Shown: positions 40,347 through 48,147 of the stretch, piece by piece
How positions within the stretch are numbered: position 1 is the first letter of the stretch
Layout: each line of letters opens with the position of its first letter
IMG/VR virus record: IMGVR_UViG_3300032516_000021
Location: 1-62,202 of that record
Strand: one strand, 5' to 3'
Length of the DNA: 62,202 bases
DNA from: a virus
Notes under the pieces: generated by a model
Told to the model about the DNA's origin: nothing
Database searches by the model: none
The model's input: the letters and a program-made list of their open reading frames with translations, nothing else
Program-made: the position numbers and the translations under genes

Positions 40347-41315
40347 TTATTCCTCTGCCTCAAATAAATTCTCCTGCTCTTTAGCGCGCTTGCCTCCGTA
40401 AGCCAATTGTACGTTTTTCTGTGCTTGTCGATAGTAGCTCGGTTTGAGCTCAATCCCGACTCCTAATCGCTCTGCACATAATGCGCAATATACTTCGGAC
40501 CCAACCCCCATGAATGGGGTCAATACTTTTTCTCCAGGATTAGACCACAAAACCATAACCCGATCAATAACGTCGAGCTGTAACGGATGTACGTGCTTCT
40601 CATCGTCCGAGTCTTTTGAAGCAATAAACGGCAGCACCCTACCAATGCGAATATCATCCCAAAACGCCGAAGCGTATTGACGCCATATCCAATGCGAGTA
40701 CCTGTTTTCAATTTGATTCCCCGACCAATTGCGGTACTTGAGAAGCTCTTTGGGCACTTCCCGCCCCCCCACGTACTCGCTCAATCCTGTTGGATGGCCG
40801 ATAGGAGTTTTGTTTTCCCCACCTTTGCGAAAGACCAAAAGATAATCAGCGGAGGCGACACTGCATCTACTGGAATCTTCGACAATGGTTTTGTGTGCAA
40901 GGTTCTTCGCCATTGTGCGGTTACGCACGGCAAGGGGTTCCTTCCATATGGCATACCTCGCTATGTATTTCCATCCATGTTTTTCGTGGAGTCTAATAAT
41001 ATCTCCTGGAAAATCAATCAAATGATCGGTTCCATGATTCCCGCTCGGAACATCCATGCAATGCACGGCGGTCATTCTCCCCTCCATCGTTAGACGAGCG
41101 ATCTCCTTGACAACAAAAGCGTAGTGTTCAAAGAATTGGTCGTAATCACTACAGTTAGACAGGTCTTTTGCACTACTTGAATAGTTGTATAATCCCCCGA
41201 ACGGCGGGGAGTAAATTGACAGGTGCATGGAAGCTGTCGGAAGTGTCGCCATGACCTCTATGCAATCGCCGTTGTATAGGGCATATTTGTTTGTGATGTC
41301 TTGGTCTATCAGCAT
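40347..41315 (-). CDS. DNA methyltransferase, N4-cytosine/N6-adenine type (322 aa)
   Basis: Motif IV is SPPFGGLYNYSSSAKDLSNC near residues 36-55; the SPP form is usual for N4-cytosine enzymes. Motif I-like VLTPFMGVGSEVYCALCAER is near the C-terminus, so the order is that of the beta class. The N-terminus YALYNGDCIEVMATLPTAS is typical ('NGDc.evl..lp..s'). No restriction enzyme is adjacent, so it is an orphan, probably for self-protection. It starts 7 bp inside the helicase gene. Confidence 0.88.
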   Translation of the reverse strand: MLIDQDITNKYALYNGDCIEVMATLPTASMHLSIYSPPFGGLYNYSSSAKDLSNCSDYDQFFEHYAFVVKEIARLTMEGRMTAVHCMDVPSGNHGTDHLIDFPGDIIRLHEKHGWKYIARYAIWKEPLAVRNRTMAKNLAHKTIVEDSSRCSVASADYLLVFRKGGENKTPIGHPTGLSEYVGGREVPKELLKYRNWSGNQIENRYSHWIWRQYASAFWDDIRIGRVLPFIASKDSDDEKHVHPLQLDVIDRVMVLWSNPGEKVLTPFMGVGSEVYCALCAERLGVGIELKPSYYRQAQKNVQLAYGGKRAKEQENLFEAEE

Positions 41316-42718
41316 GTAACCCTTTCCTGTTTCTCAGATTCTTGCAACCAGTTGGGCACTTCCTCTTTCTTGGTAAAGGCGATGTTGGTGTCGATGTGTT
41401 CCGCGTCATTCATGTATTGGCAAAGACTCGCAAACATCTTGTTCGCGGCCTCACCCTTGCGTTGAAGATTCCGCAACACGTTCGCCTCCCCTTTGGTTGT
41501 TATTATATCAACTTTCACATTTTCCTTTTGACCATACCGCCAACACCTACGTACACTCTGGTAGTATTGCTCAAACGAATGTGAGGGAAAGCAGGCAACA
41601 TGCGAACAGTGTTGGAAATTTAGTCCCCATGCTCCGATCTTCGCCTTTGTAACCAACACTCGTAAATTGCCACGTACAAAATCAAGAAACAGTTCTTCTT
41701 TTCGAGCATCCGAATCTTTCCCGCTCACTTGTTTGCTGTCTTTTATGAGTGATTCCAACTTGTCACCTTCGTCGTTAAGGTGGCACCAAAGAATAGCCTG
41801 ACGATTTGTTTCGCTCACAAGAGACGCCATTTTTTCACACCGCTCATTGATACTTCGGCGTCGTTCGGCGCGTTGTTCTTTCAGTCCGATAGCAGGTAAG
41901 TTAAATAAGAATCCATCGGCAATGGTTTCAACATCAACATGGTGTTCTTCTTCAATAAGCTCAGGAAGAATAAAGCCATCATCGTCAAATCCCAAGTCAG
42001 ACGGCTTCCGACACGACCTCGCCCATGAACTAACCCAACGCCAAAACGGAATCTCGGCGTGTCCCCTGAATCGCCATTTGCCGGATTCACTTAGTTTGTT
42101 CTGGAATCTCATCGGGCGAACTGTGTTTTGATCGTTTTTGAAAAACCTATTCAACATATCAGTATGACCAAGTTCCCCCAATGCCTCTGAACTCGTACCT
42201 AATTCGATGTAATCATTTGGGGCAGCCGTCGCGGTACACAGCAGGCGGTATCGCATCTTCTTCATAAATTCGGTTATCTCTTTTCGCCTGACCCCGTCAA
42301 ATGATTTCAAGATGCTGGATTCATCGCAAACACAACCTGCAAAGTCATTGGGATCGAAGTAGTGCAAACGCTCATAATTAACGACGTTAATCCCGGGGCG
42401 AAACTTACCATCGGCGCATCGGTATGCTTCGATTCCGAATTTATGAGCCTCCTCTATTGTCTGATGAGACACAGCGAGTGGCGTCAAAATCAGAACCGGT
42501 CTATTTTCTTTCCGCACTATATTCTCAGCCCATACAAGTTGCATCGGGGTTTTGCCTAAACCGCAGTCGGCGAAAATCGCAGACCGTCCTTTTCGTATAG
42601 CCCAAGTCGTTAATTCTTTTTGAAAATCAAAAAGGAAATCGGGTATCCATTCTGGTTCAAATCCATCCGTCTGACCTAATTGTTCCTTGCGTTGCAAAAA
42701 CTCCTCATAGTCATTCAC
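41309..42718 (-). CDS. SNF2-like helicase (469 aa)
   Basis: Start placed at GTG 42718 after a GAGGAGG site; upstream in-frame ATGs at 42763 or 42811 would overlap the previous gene more. Motifs: FDFQKELTTWAIRKGRSAIF (Q-like), FADCGLGKTPMQLVWAENIV (Walker A), LILTPLAVSHQTIEEA (Ia), FAGCVCDESSILKSFDG (motif II as DESS), RLLCTATAAPNDYIELGTSS (III), and NLRVLVTKAKIGAWGLNFQH with YQSVRRCWRYGQKENVKVDI (V and VI). It is a dsDNA translocase often found beside phage methyltransferases. Confidence 0.88.
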   Translation of the reverse strand: MNDYEEFLQRKEQLGQTDGFEPEWIPDFLFDFQKELTTWAIRKGRSAIFADCGLGKTPMQLVWAENIVRKENRPVLILTPLAVSHQTIEEAHKFGIEAYRCADGKFRPGINVVNYERLHYFDPNDFAGCVCDESSILKSFDGVRRKEITEFMKKMRYRLLCTATAAPNDYIELGTSSEALGELGHTDMLNRFFKNDQNTVRPMRFQNKLSESGKWRFRGHAEIPFWRWVSSWARSCRKPSDLGFDDDGFILPELIEEEHHVDVETIADGFLFNLPAIGLKEQRAERRRSINERCEKMASLVSETNRQAILWCHLNDEGDKLESLIKDSKQVSGKDSDARKEELFLDFVRGNLRVLVTKAKIGAWGLNFQHCSHVACFPSHSFEQYYQSVRRCWRYGQKENVKVDIITTKGEANVLRNLQRKGEAANKMFASLCQYMNDAEHIDTNIAFTKKEEVPNWLQESEKQERVTC

Positions 42719-42935
42719 TGCCTGTTTTCGCCTCCTCGTATCGTAAACAAATTTTCTCAACATCCTTTTCTTCGATGGCGTCCCATAATGACCGCAACTT
42801 GTCGGGGTCAATCCCTAATAGGTATGTATGCCGATTTGCTCGAATACAACGACAACAGCAATTTCCGACACGACAGTAATCTTCGTGATCCTCAAATGGC
42901 CGACCAATCCTGTCCTCGGACGCGGGGATAATCAT
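42711..42935 (-). CDS. small Cys-rich protein (74 aa)
   Basis: Starts MIIPASEDRIGRPFEDHEDY and has a cluster of Cys (CRVGNCCCRCIRANRHTYLL) followed by a helix ICLRYEEAKTGSE. It probably binds zinc; no family is recognised. It overlaps the methyltransferase upstream by 4 bp and the helicase downstream. Confidence 0.6.
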   Translation of the reverse strand: MIIPASEDRIGRPFEDHEDYCRVGNCCCRCIRANRHTYLLGIDPDKLRSLWDAIEEKDVEKICLRYEEAKTGSE

Positions 42936-43606
42936 AGGGCGAGTACCTCCTGCGCGAGGCGTTGCTCGGCGATCTTACAGTAATCCAGATTGATCTCAAT
43001 CCCTATCGCCCGCCGTCCGAGATTTTTAGCAGCCACCAGCGTTGTGCCGGAGCCGAGGAAGGGGTCGAGGATGGTTTTTGCATCATCGACTAAACGCAGA
43101 CACCACTCCATAAGAAGAACTGGTTTTTGTGTTGGGTGCTGTGCTCTTTGACCACTCTCGGATTCTTTGTAAGCACCTATCCAAAGATGATGGAAAACTC
43201 GGCTCCTGCCGATACAGTTTCGAGTCCATGCAATCTCAGTGTCAGCTTGTCGTATATTGACATCGTCTCGCATGGTTTTGACCCACGTTAACCATTGCTT
43301 CGATTTAGGTAGTTGGTTGGCAAAGCAATTTCCTCCCCACAAAATCAACCTACTATATTTGAGCATTGGTGTTGGGTCAAACGCGGCATTGTCACCAATG
43401 ATGTTCTGGCGTGCGATTCCGTCCTTGTACTTGGAATGGCTGGCATCGTAATCTATTCCGGATGGCGGATCAGTCAGCACCAAATCAATCGCCTTGTCGG
43501 GTATCTTTGGGAGAACAGTTCTGCAATCCGCATGAATTATCACGTGATCGCCGTACTCGCCTGCTTGGTAGGCGGCAAAAGCGAATGAGGCAGAGGGGAT
43601 AATCAT
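42932..43606 (-). CDS. DNA methyltransferase, beta class, with DPPS motif (224 aa)
   Basis: Residues about 30-50 hold VIIHADCRTVLPKIPDKAID, VLTDPPSGIDYDASHSKYKD (motif IV) and the C-terminal part has AQHPTQKPVLLMEWCLRLVD and ILDPFLGSGTTLVAAKNLGR (motif I). This is the D12-like/N6-adenine beta class. The fourth position of motif IV is Ser in place of the usual aromatic Tyr/Phe/Trp (DPPY), which may change or reduce activity; a Tyr is present five residues on. It is probably an orphan enzyme. Confidence 0.87.
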   Translation of the reverse strand: MIIPSASFAFAAYQAGEYGDHVIIHADCRTVLPKIPDKAIDLVLTDPPSGIDYDASHSKYKDGIARQNIIGDNAAFDPTPMLKYSRLILWGGNCFANQLPKSKQWLTWVKTMRDDVNIRQADTEIAWTRNCIGRSRVFHHLWIGAYKESESGQRAQHPTQKPVLLMEWCLRLVDDAKTILDPFLGSGTTLVAAKNLGRRAIGIEINLDYCKIAEQRLAQEVLAL

Positions 43607-43884
43607 CGCACTATCCTACTCCAATTGCTGATGATCTTCTCCGGTGATAGACGCTGGATGTCTACGGGGTTGAAACTCCGTACCGCCGGCCGAGCAATAG
43701 CGACCTCGCTCCATGCTTTGGGCTTCTTCTTGTAGGTCAGGTTATAGACCCGCTGGTATTCTTTCGCCTCTTCCCGATGCGCAAGATAGTAGTCCTTCTG
43801 ATACGCCTGAGTTCGTCGCTTGCGTTCGCCTTCGCTGAGTTTCGCTGTTACTGTACGGCGTCTGAGTCGTCTGTGCTTCGTCAT
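43603..43884 (-). CDS. basic hypothetical protein (93 aa)
   Basis: Strongly basic: MTKHRRLRRRTVTAKLSEGE, then RKRRTQAYQKDYYLAHREEA and YKKKPKAW. A helical Lys/Arg/Tyr region of the 'RrkaYqrdYylahreEak' type often accompanies phage HNH and zinc-finger proteins. It may bind nucleic acid. It overlaps the methyltransferase by 4 bp. Confidence 0.6.
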   Translation of the reverse strand: MTKHRRLRRRTVTAKLSEGERKRRTQAYQKDYYLAHREEAKEYQRVYNLTYKKKPKAWSEVAIARPAVRSFNPVDIQRLSPEKIISNWSRIVR

Positions 43885-43896
43885 CGTGACTCCGAG

Positions 43897-44349
43897 TTAG
43901 TTGACCGTCTCTGACAGCGTATCAATCGCCGCCTGCTTCTCCGCCTCCGTCTGCGGCTTCCTGTCGTCCAGCTTGAGGCCGATTTGTAATTCCTCAGTCG
44001 TGAGAGTGCGGCTGGCAAGTACCTTACCAGTATCGAGACGCACCGTGCTTTTTGTCTTTGCCATGTAATCGGTCACTACTTCACAATCGACCTGGCGGCT
44101 AACCGTTTTTGATCGCACCTGCTCCGAGTACAGATTTATGTCAGCTTCGCAACGCGCCGTCTGCGACTTAAACTGACTCTTCACACTCTCGAATTCATCC
44201 TTAACTCTGTTAGCTTCTGCCCAAGCCGCCGCCATTTTTGCGGCTGCGTCGGCGAGTTCATCCTTGGTCAGTTCGCATGGGAGGACTTGCTGAATGCGCT
44301 CTCTGCGCGTCGTGTCTTCTGTTGCTACTTTTGCTTTCTTGGCTGGCAT
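43897..44349 (-). CDS. hypothetical coiled-coil protein (150 aa)
   Basis: Start ATG 44349 behind AAGGA; an upstream ATG at 44358 is possible but overlaps that site. The product MPAKKAKVATEDTTRRERIQ is followed by a long helix (AAAKMAAAWAEANRVKDEFE, SVKSQFKSQTARCEADINLY) and DTGKVLASRTLTTEELQIGL. Proteins with a coiled coil and this 'v.td...g.v..Rplt..E' ending occur in many phages next to recombination genes; the function is unknown. Confidence 0.6.
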   Translation of the reverse strand: MPAKKAKVATEDTTRRERIQQVLPCELTKDELADAAAKMAAAWAEANRVKDEFESVKSQFKSQTARCEADINLYSEQVRSKTVSRQVDCEVVTDYMAKTKSTVRLDTGKVLASRTLTTEELQIGLKLDDRKPQTEAEKQAAIDTLSETVN

Positions 44350-44435
44350 TGCTTCCATCCTTGGTTATCAGTTCCTTTTAGGTGAGCCGGGGCACCCCAC
44401 GTACCCCGGCCCTGTGAGTGCCACCATGTCGGTGG

Positions 44436-44579
44436 TTACTGGGTATCGTCCCTCTTCTTCATTATGGTTAGTACCCCGTGTGTTGCTTGCTTGCGGACGT
44501 ATCTCAGACCTCGCTCAAGGCCGCAGAAGTAGCCAAGAGCGAAGGCCAGAATCGCAAGCATCACAATCAGCCAGTTCAC
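44436..44579 (-). CDS. small single-TM membrane protein (47 aa)
   Basis: GTG 44579 overlaps the upstream stop (GTGA). Product: VNWLIVMLAILAFALGYFCG, then LERGLRYVRKQATHGVLTI and a basic/acidic tail KKRDDTQ. One N-terminal membrane helix followed by a positively charged cytoplasmic part. Such proteins can be superinfection or antiholin-like factors, but this is unproved. Confidence 0.6.
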   Translation of the reverse strand: MNWLIVMLAILAFALGYFCGLERGLRYVRKQATHGVLTIMKKRDDTQ

Positions 44580-44917
44580 GGCTTCAGCGTCACCGTTAAA
44601 TTGCCGTGAGTCGCTTCCGGTGTCGCCGGTGCCATTGCCGTAAAGATTGCCTCAAGGATAATCGGCTTTACGTCAGGGCCGAACTTTGCGTCACCTGTTA
44701 CGGAGACAACAACTTGATCCCCCGGCTGGAATGCACTGGTATCAGCGATGGTTATCTTCTGACCATCACCTTCGGCCTCGACAACAATCCGCTGGTCGCT
44801 GGACTGCCAGTTCTCTGATTCAACGTACCGCTCAATTTCCTGATCGTCGAGCCAGACCGAGTCTGCCGAATACTCAAGTGATCCGACTTTAATTTCAAAA
44901 TCCACATTGCTCGCCAT
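44576..44917 (-). CDS. hypothetical protein (113 aa)
   Basis: Beta-rich and acidic: MASNVDFEIKVGSLEYSADS, GDGQKITIADTSAFQPGDQV. The 'sAFqpGDqV.vsvtg' stretch gives an all-beta look. I do not recognise a family. It precedes the GTG-start membrane gene and follows the annealing-protein gene by about 120 bp. Confidence 0.6.
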   Translation of the reverse strand: MASNVDFEIKVGSLEYSADSVWLDDQEIERYVESENWQSSDQRIVVEAEGDGQKITIADTSAFQPGDQVVVSVTGDAKFGPDVKPIILEAIFTAMAPATPEATHGNLTVTLKP

Positions 44918-44975
44918 TAACTTCTCCTTGTTCGTGTTATTTCCTATCCCCTTGCGGGGCGTGAGCTCAATTCAA

Positions 44976-45014
44976 CCGGCGGCTGTGTGGTTGCCTTCGT
45001 TCGTCAGCCGCCGG
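44976..45014. other. GC-rich inverted repeat between annealing protein and downstream gene
   Basis: CCGGCGGCTG (44976-44985) and CAGCCGCCGG (45005-45014) are exact reverse complements around 19 bases. No T-run follows on either strand, so it is a poor intrinsic terminator. It may stabilise the mRNA end or shape expression of the downstream genes. A second small hairpin CCCC...GGGG lies at about 44948-44959. Confidence 0.5.
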
Positions 45015-45035
45015 CGCCGGTTGACTGTTACCGGA

Positions 45036-45911
45036 TTATTTCTTGTCCCCAAGTTCAAGTTCGTGCCCCTGATGCGTCGTTGGATCGCCGGGGGTTAAGT
45101 CAGTCTCACCAATCTTGCTGGCCGGTTCTGTGACATCAACTTCTTTGCCAGCGAGAGGGAACAGCGTATCTGCCGACTCGGCTCCGTCGTCGAGTGCCTT
45201 GATATCGCCCTGTAAGATTACAAGGGTATCAATATCCCAAGCCCCGAACTTCTGATTCAGCCGATCTTCGACCCGTTCTTGGGTGACACTATGCTTTGCC
45301 AATACCTTCAATGCGTATTGTCTGGCTGCCGCGAGACCGTTCTTTTCGATATACTTCTCAAGTTTTTCCCGCACACCCTTCTTGGCCTGCTCAATCATCG
45401 CGTCAATCAGCCAAGCCGGAATGAAGTTCAGGATCACATTGCGGGCGGCTTTGCTCTGACCAATCTGAAAGCGAATATCCTCTTTGCGAAATTCATCGAG
45501 TTTGCCGTAGACTTGCCAGTTCTTTGACTGCCGGAATTGACGCATGATTGTGACGCCGCGCTCAAGGTCGATTGCAGCGGCGGTGAAGATGTAGGCGGTC
45601 GGCGTATCCTGCACTGGCAGCATTTCCAGCGCCGAGTTGCCCCAGTTCATCAGAGCGATCATGGCGCATTTGATGCTCGGCCCTTCAATGCGATCTTTGC
45701 CTGCCGACCAGCCGTAGTAGATTGATTCTCCGGCTAAGTTGGCCTCTTCTTGGCAACGTTTCTTCACGTCCGTTAGGTTACGCTCCTTCTGGACGGCAAC
45801 AGCCGTAGCGTAAGTCGTCTGCATTTGGCGGACAGTTGCACCTGCCGCGATCATCGCTCCAGCGGTATTAAAAGCGTCGCCGGTCTTGTCTTGTCTCTGT
45901 ACTTCGTTCAT
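45036..45911 (-). CDS. putative recombination annealing protein (291 aa)
   Basis: Start ATG 45911 behind GGAAGGA; an upstream open stretch overlaps the nuclease gene. The centre, SIYYGWSAGKDRIEGPSIKC AMIA in two steps, then NWGNSALEML, matches a phage family with the 'GkdrIeGpSi.lA......wGN' signature next to RecB-type nucleases, and FRKEDIRFQIGQSKAARNVI, LNFIPAWLIDAMIEQAKKGV are its end. A role as single-strand annealing partner of the adjacent nuclease is inferred; no RecT/Erf signature is seen. The C-terminus is acidic, as in SSB-type tails. Confidence 0.65.
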   Translation of the reverse strand: MNEVQRQDKTGDAFNTAGAMIAAGATVRQMQTTYATAVAVQKERNLTDVKKRCQEEANLAGESIYYGWSAGKDRIEGPSIKCAMIALMNWGNSALEMLPVQDTPTAYIFTAAAIDLERGVTIMRQFRQSKNWQVYGKLDEFRKEDIRFQIGQSKAARNVILNFIPAWLIDAMIEQAKKGVREKLEKYIEKNGLAAARQYALKVLAKHSVTQERVEDRLNQKFGAWDIDTLVILQGDIKALDDGAESADTLFPLAGKEVDVTEPASKIGETDLTPGDPTTHQGHELELGDKK

Positions 45912-45928
45912 TGTGTTTTCCTTCCGTG

Positions 45929-46747
45929 TTAGTCCCTCTTGCTGAAAAAACAACATGTATCTGCGAATCCACAAAAACGGCGTGAGCACATAAAATCGTC
46001 AGCCCGTGCCGGGGTAAACGCTTGATGCCCTGATTTAACTGATTCAATGATTTCGATTGCCCGCTCGATACGCTTTAGCACTGGCGGCAACCACTTGTCT
46101 TCGGGCATCGCTTCAACGGTCACCGCTTTTGGTACTTTCGTCTTGACCAGCGAGTCGATATAGACGTGCTCCGGTAGCTTGCCGTGCATCACCTTGTGAG
46201 CGAGCGAGTAGACAGCCATTTGCATTGAAGCCGCCGCGTCTTTAGTCGGTGACGTTGCCGCCGTCTTAGTGTCCCGAATCGCCGTCGCTTCTCGAATGTC
46301 AATGCGACCGGACAGGTCGTATGGTTGATTCTTGAGTGTGATAACCCACGGCTCCTCAAGTGCGACCGGCTCGATGTTCGGCGCAAGTTCAGTGTAGTGG
46401 AGCGTCGATAGCGCAACTGACATATCAACCATGTCAGCCAATGTCTGCTTGAGATCCGCCCCTTCATCTTCAGTGAACATCATCCCGCCATTAAAGCAGG
46501 CGTGGACGCTGTCTCGCGCTATGTCGGCGACGGCCTCAATTGGCAGGAGTTCTTTGTTCGTCAACTTATTGGACAGGTTCGCGTCGACGCTCTTGTGCGT
46601 CGATATACCAGTAACGAGTGCGACCCCGGGCGGAATGATTTCCTCTCGCTCCCAGACTCCGAAACGGGCGCCGTACCGCCGTTGGAATTGGACACCACAG
46701 CGTGATAGCATGTCCAACATGCTGAAATGTATTTGAGTCTTGCTCAT
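45929..46747 (-). CDS. PD-(D/E)XK nuclease, RecB/Cas4-like (272 aa)
   Basis: RecB-family nuclease: an N-terminal MLDMLSRCGVQFQRRYGARF (first Cys of a likely Fe-S site), ALVTGISTHKSVDANLSNKL (the 'G...H' start), NQPYDLSGRIDIREATAIRD followed by TKTAA (D...D.K), SMQMAVYSLAHKV (Q..Y), and a C-terminal FMCSRRFCGFADTCCFF Cys cluster. Such Cys placement suggests a 4Fe-4S cluster as in AddB/Cas4. It presumably resects DNA ends for the downstream annealing protein. It overlaps its upstream neighbour by 4 bp. Confidence 0.85.
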   Translation of the reverse strand: MSKTQIHFSMLDMLSRCGVQFQRRYGARFGVWEREEIIPPGVALVTGISTHKSVDANLSNKLTNKELLPIEAVADIARDSVHACFNGGMMFTEDEGADLKQTLADMVDMSVALSTLHYTELAPNIEPVALEEPWVITLKNQPYDLSGRIDIREATAIRDTKTAATSPTKDAAASMQMAVYSLAHKVMHGKLPEHVYIDSLVKTKVPKAVTVEAMPEDKWLPPVLKRIERAIEIIESVKSGHQAFTPARADDFMCSRRFCGFADTCCFFSKRD

Positions 46748-46992
46748 ACCGGCTGCTCCGTTGTCGCGTCTTTTAGGTCGGTGATTTCGTCGTCAAGGGC
46801 ATTGTACTTGGTCGAAAACTCATCGTATTCCGACTGCCATTTCTCTCGCTCTTCGCGGTACTCATCTATATGTCGTTGGCAATCAGCGATATTGATTTCA
46901 CACAACCGCACTCTCGCAGCCGCGTCATTACGGACGCTTTTGGCGTAATCCCGCTCGGCTTCTTTAACTGCTAATTCATTTCGTACTGACAT
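46744..46992 (-). CDS. coiled-coil protein (82 aa)
   Basis: Start ATG 46992 behind GGGAGA. Product MSVRNELAVKEAERDYAKSV, then QRHIDEYREEREKWQSEYDE: almost one continuous helix with heptads and a small acidic end (KDATTEQPV). The function is unknown. It is translated together with the nuclease (ATGA overlap). Confidence 0.6.
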   Translation of the reverse strand: MSVRNELAVKEAERDYAKSVRNDAAARVRLCEINIADCQRHIDEYREEREKWQSEYDEFSTKYNALDDEITDLKDATTEQPV

Positions 46993-47012
46993 GCGTCTCT
47001 CCCAGACGATAT

Positions 47013-47084
47013 TCAAAAGTTTAGTCGAGCAAATTCACCATCAACCATGGCAAATTCACCCCTTGTGAGTTCAATCGTTTTCAT
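47013..47084 (-). pseudogene. 23-codon ORF with HNH/AP2 N-terminal motif, probable remnant
   Basis: ATG 47084 to TGA 47013: MKTIELTRGEFAMVDGEFARL NF in 23 codons. The MKxIxLTxGxxAxVD motif is the N-terminal start of phage HNH/AP2 homing endonucleases, here without the rest of the protein. It overlaps the previous stop by one base and sits in a 67-bp gap. It may be a decayed gene or a real micropeptide; a similar 40-residue ORF is at 34978-35100. Confidence 0.4.
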
Positions 47085-47308
47085 CACAACTTCGCAATCT
47101 CAGCACTCACGGCCTTTAGGCTCGCGGTGATTTGCTCTTGCGATTTGGCCAATTCCTGAAAGGCAACCTCAACTGCCGCCTGTTTCTTTACTGACTCGAC
47201 GCGCGGCAGGTCAAGGCCAGTGAGCATCGTGATAACTTCCTCAATCAATGCCTGCTTCTTGGCGGCGCCATTCGTCAGCGTGACTTCCTGTTTGTCTACC
47301 AATTCCAT
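47084..47308 (-). CDS. hypothetical helical protein (74 aa)
   Basis: ATG 47308 behind GAAGGAGG. Product MELVDKQEVTLTNGAAKKQA, then IEEVITMLTGLDLPRVESVK and a coiled C-terminal half. No family is recognised. It overlaps a short upstream ORF at 47296-47403. Confidence 0.6.
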   Translation of the reverse strand: MELVDKQEVTLTNGAAKKQALIEEVITMLTGLDLPRVESVKKQAAVEVAFQELAKSQEQITASLKAVSAEIAKL

Positions 47309-47403
47309 TTTCCTCCTTCAAAATCCGGCCTTAGTTTCCTGATGTCCGCGATCAACCGACTCATGCCAGCGTAAGCGTAGCCGTTTGTGAGGATGAAGAT
47401 CAT
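47296..47403 (-). CDS. possible small protein (35 aa)
   Basis: ATG 47403 overlaps the stop of the repeat-bearing gene (ATGA) and ends TAG 47296. Product MIFILTNGYAYAGMSRLIAD then IRKLRPDFEGGKWNW. No ribosome site of its own, so it would depend on coupling. The good site GAAGGAGG inside it serves the next gene. Low confidence. Confidence 0.4.
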   Translation of the reverse strand: MIFILTNGYAYAGMSRLIADIRKLRPDFEGGKWNW

Positions 47404-47774
47404 GCTGGCACCGCTTTCTTCCTGCCCGACAACTCCTGCATGACCGCTTCGAGTTTCTCCTTGGCGCGCCGCACGTCAGTGTTCGCACTTGCGATCTTCT
47501 GAAAGATGTCAGCGCTATCGATGTCCGGGGCTGGCACCGCTTTCTTCCTGCCCGACAACTCCTGCATGACCGCTTCGAGTTTGTCCTTGGCGCGCCGCAC
47601 GTCAGTGTTCGCACTTGCGATCTTCTGAAAGATGTCAGCGCTATCGATGTCCGGGATTGTCTCTTTGCCGAAGGTGATCGACGAACCGATGCCGTTCAGG
47701 TTCCGTTCAACTTCGGACAGCAGGGCGCGAGTGCCCTCTGCCTTGCGAATGATGGTAGTCCTCAATTGTGCCAT
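47400..47774 (-). CDS. coiled-coil protein with internal 42-residue duplication (124 aa)
   Basis: Starts MAQLRTTIIRKAEGTRALLS. From about residue 40 onward it consists of two almost identical 42-residue units (PDIDSADIFQKIASANTDVR, RAKxKLEAVMQELSGRKKAV) that differ only at one residue (Asp/Glu). The duplication is visible at DNA level (two 126-bp units, one mismatch). The function is unknown. It overlaps neighbours on both sides. Confidence 0.65.
   Translation of the reverse strand: MAQLRTTIIRKAEGTRALLSEVERNLNGIGSSITFGKETIPDIDSADIFQKIASANTDVRRAKDKLEAVMQELSGRKKAVPAPDIDSADIFQKIASANTDVRRAKEKLEAVMQELSGRKKAVPA
47405..47656. repeat. tandem duplication of 126 bp
   Basis: Bases 47405-47530 and 47531-47656 are two copies of a 126-base unit with a mismatch at 47457 (c) against 47583 (g); the last base of each unit also differs. 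The unit is 42 codons, so the frame of the host gene is kept. The near-identity means that the duplication is recent or homogenised. Confidence 0.92.
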
Positions 47775-47971
47775 CACTCAGCCCCCGCATGAATCGTCGG
47801 GCAGTCAGTTTCGCAGCCGGATGAAACGCGCTTAACGAAAAGCCCCTGTCGCTTTGCATTCGCAAGCATGACCGTCAACTCGCGTCTTGACTGCGCAAGC
47901 TGATTGCGATCTTCCATGACGCACTGCATGGCCTTCTTGACTTGATCGTGGGTGATGAATTGATCTGGCAT
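47774..47971 (-). CDS. hypothetical protein (65 aa)
   Basis: ATG 47971 overlaps the previous stop (TAATG). Product MPDQFITHDQVKKAMQCVME, DRNQLAQSRRELTVMLANAK, then GCETDCPTIHAG. Two Cys near the end could bind metal. No family is recognised. Confidence 0.6.
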   Translation of the reverse strand: MPDQFITHDQVKKAMQCVMEDRNQLAQSRRELTVMLANAKRQGLFVKRVSSGCETDCPTIHAGAE

Positions 47972-48147
47972 TAGTTTCCTGCCTTTACCAAAATCGCGTG
48001 TCCAGCGGCGAGATTAGCATCATGGATTTGTTCGGGCGTCGCACAGTCCCCGCAGATGATTCCGACAGGATTGGCGGACGACAATGCCGCCAAAGACGAC
48101 ATCAATTCCTTGCCGCAAATCCGACAGTTGGTTTGAATGAATGCCAT
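47971..48147 (-). CDS. zinc-ribbon small protein (58 aa)
   Basis: ATG 48147 to TAA 47971. Product MAFIQTNCRICGKELMSSLA, GIICGDCATPEQIHDAN, a CxxC...CxxC zinc ribbon. It overlaps the upstream stop (TGATG) and the next start (TAATG), so it is in a tightly coupled row. The function is unknown. Confidence 0.7.
   Translation of the reverse strand: MAFIQTNCRICGKELMSSLAALSSANPVGIICGDCATPEQIHDANLAAGHAILVKAGN

Noticed and set aside
47318-47614. 98-codon minus-strand frame with its own repeat
   Set aside because: It is the alternative reading of the 126-bp duplication; the frame at 47400-47774 has the better start and coupling to neighbours.
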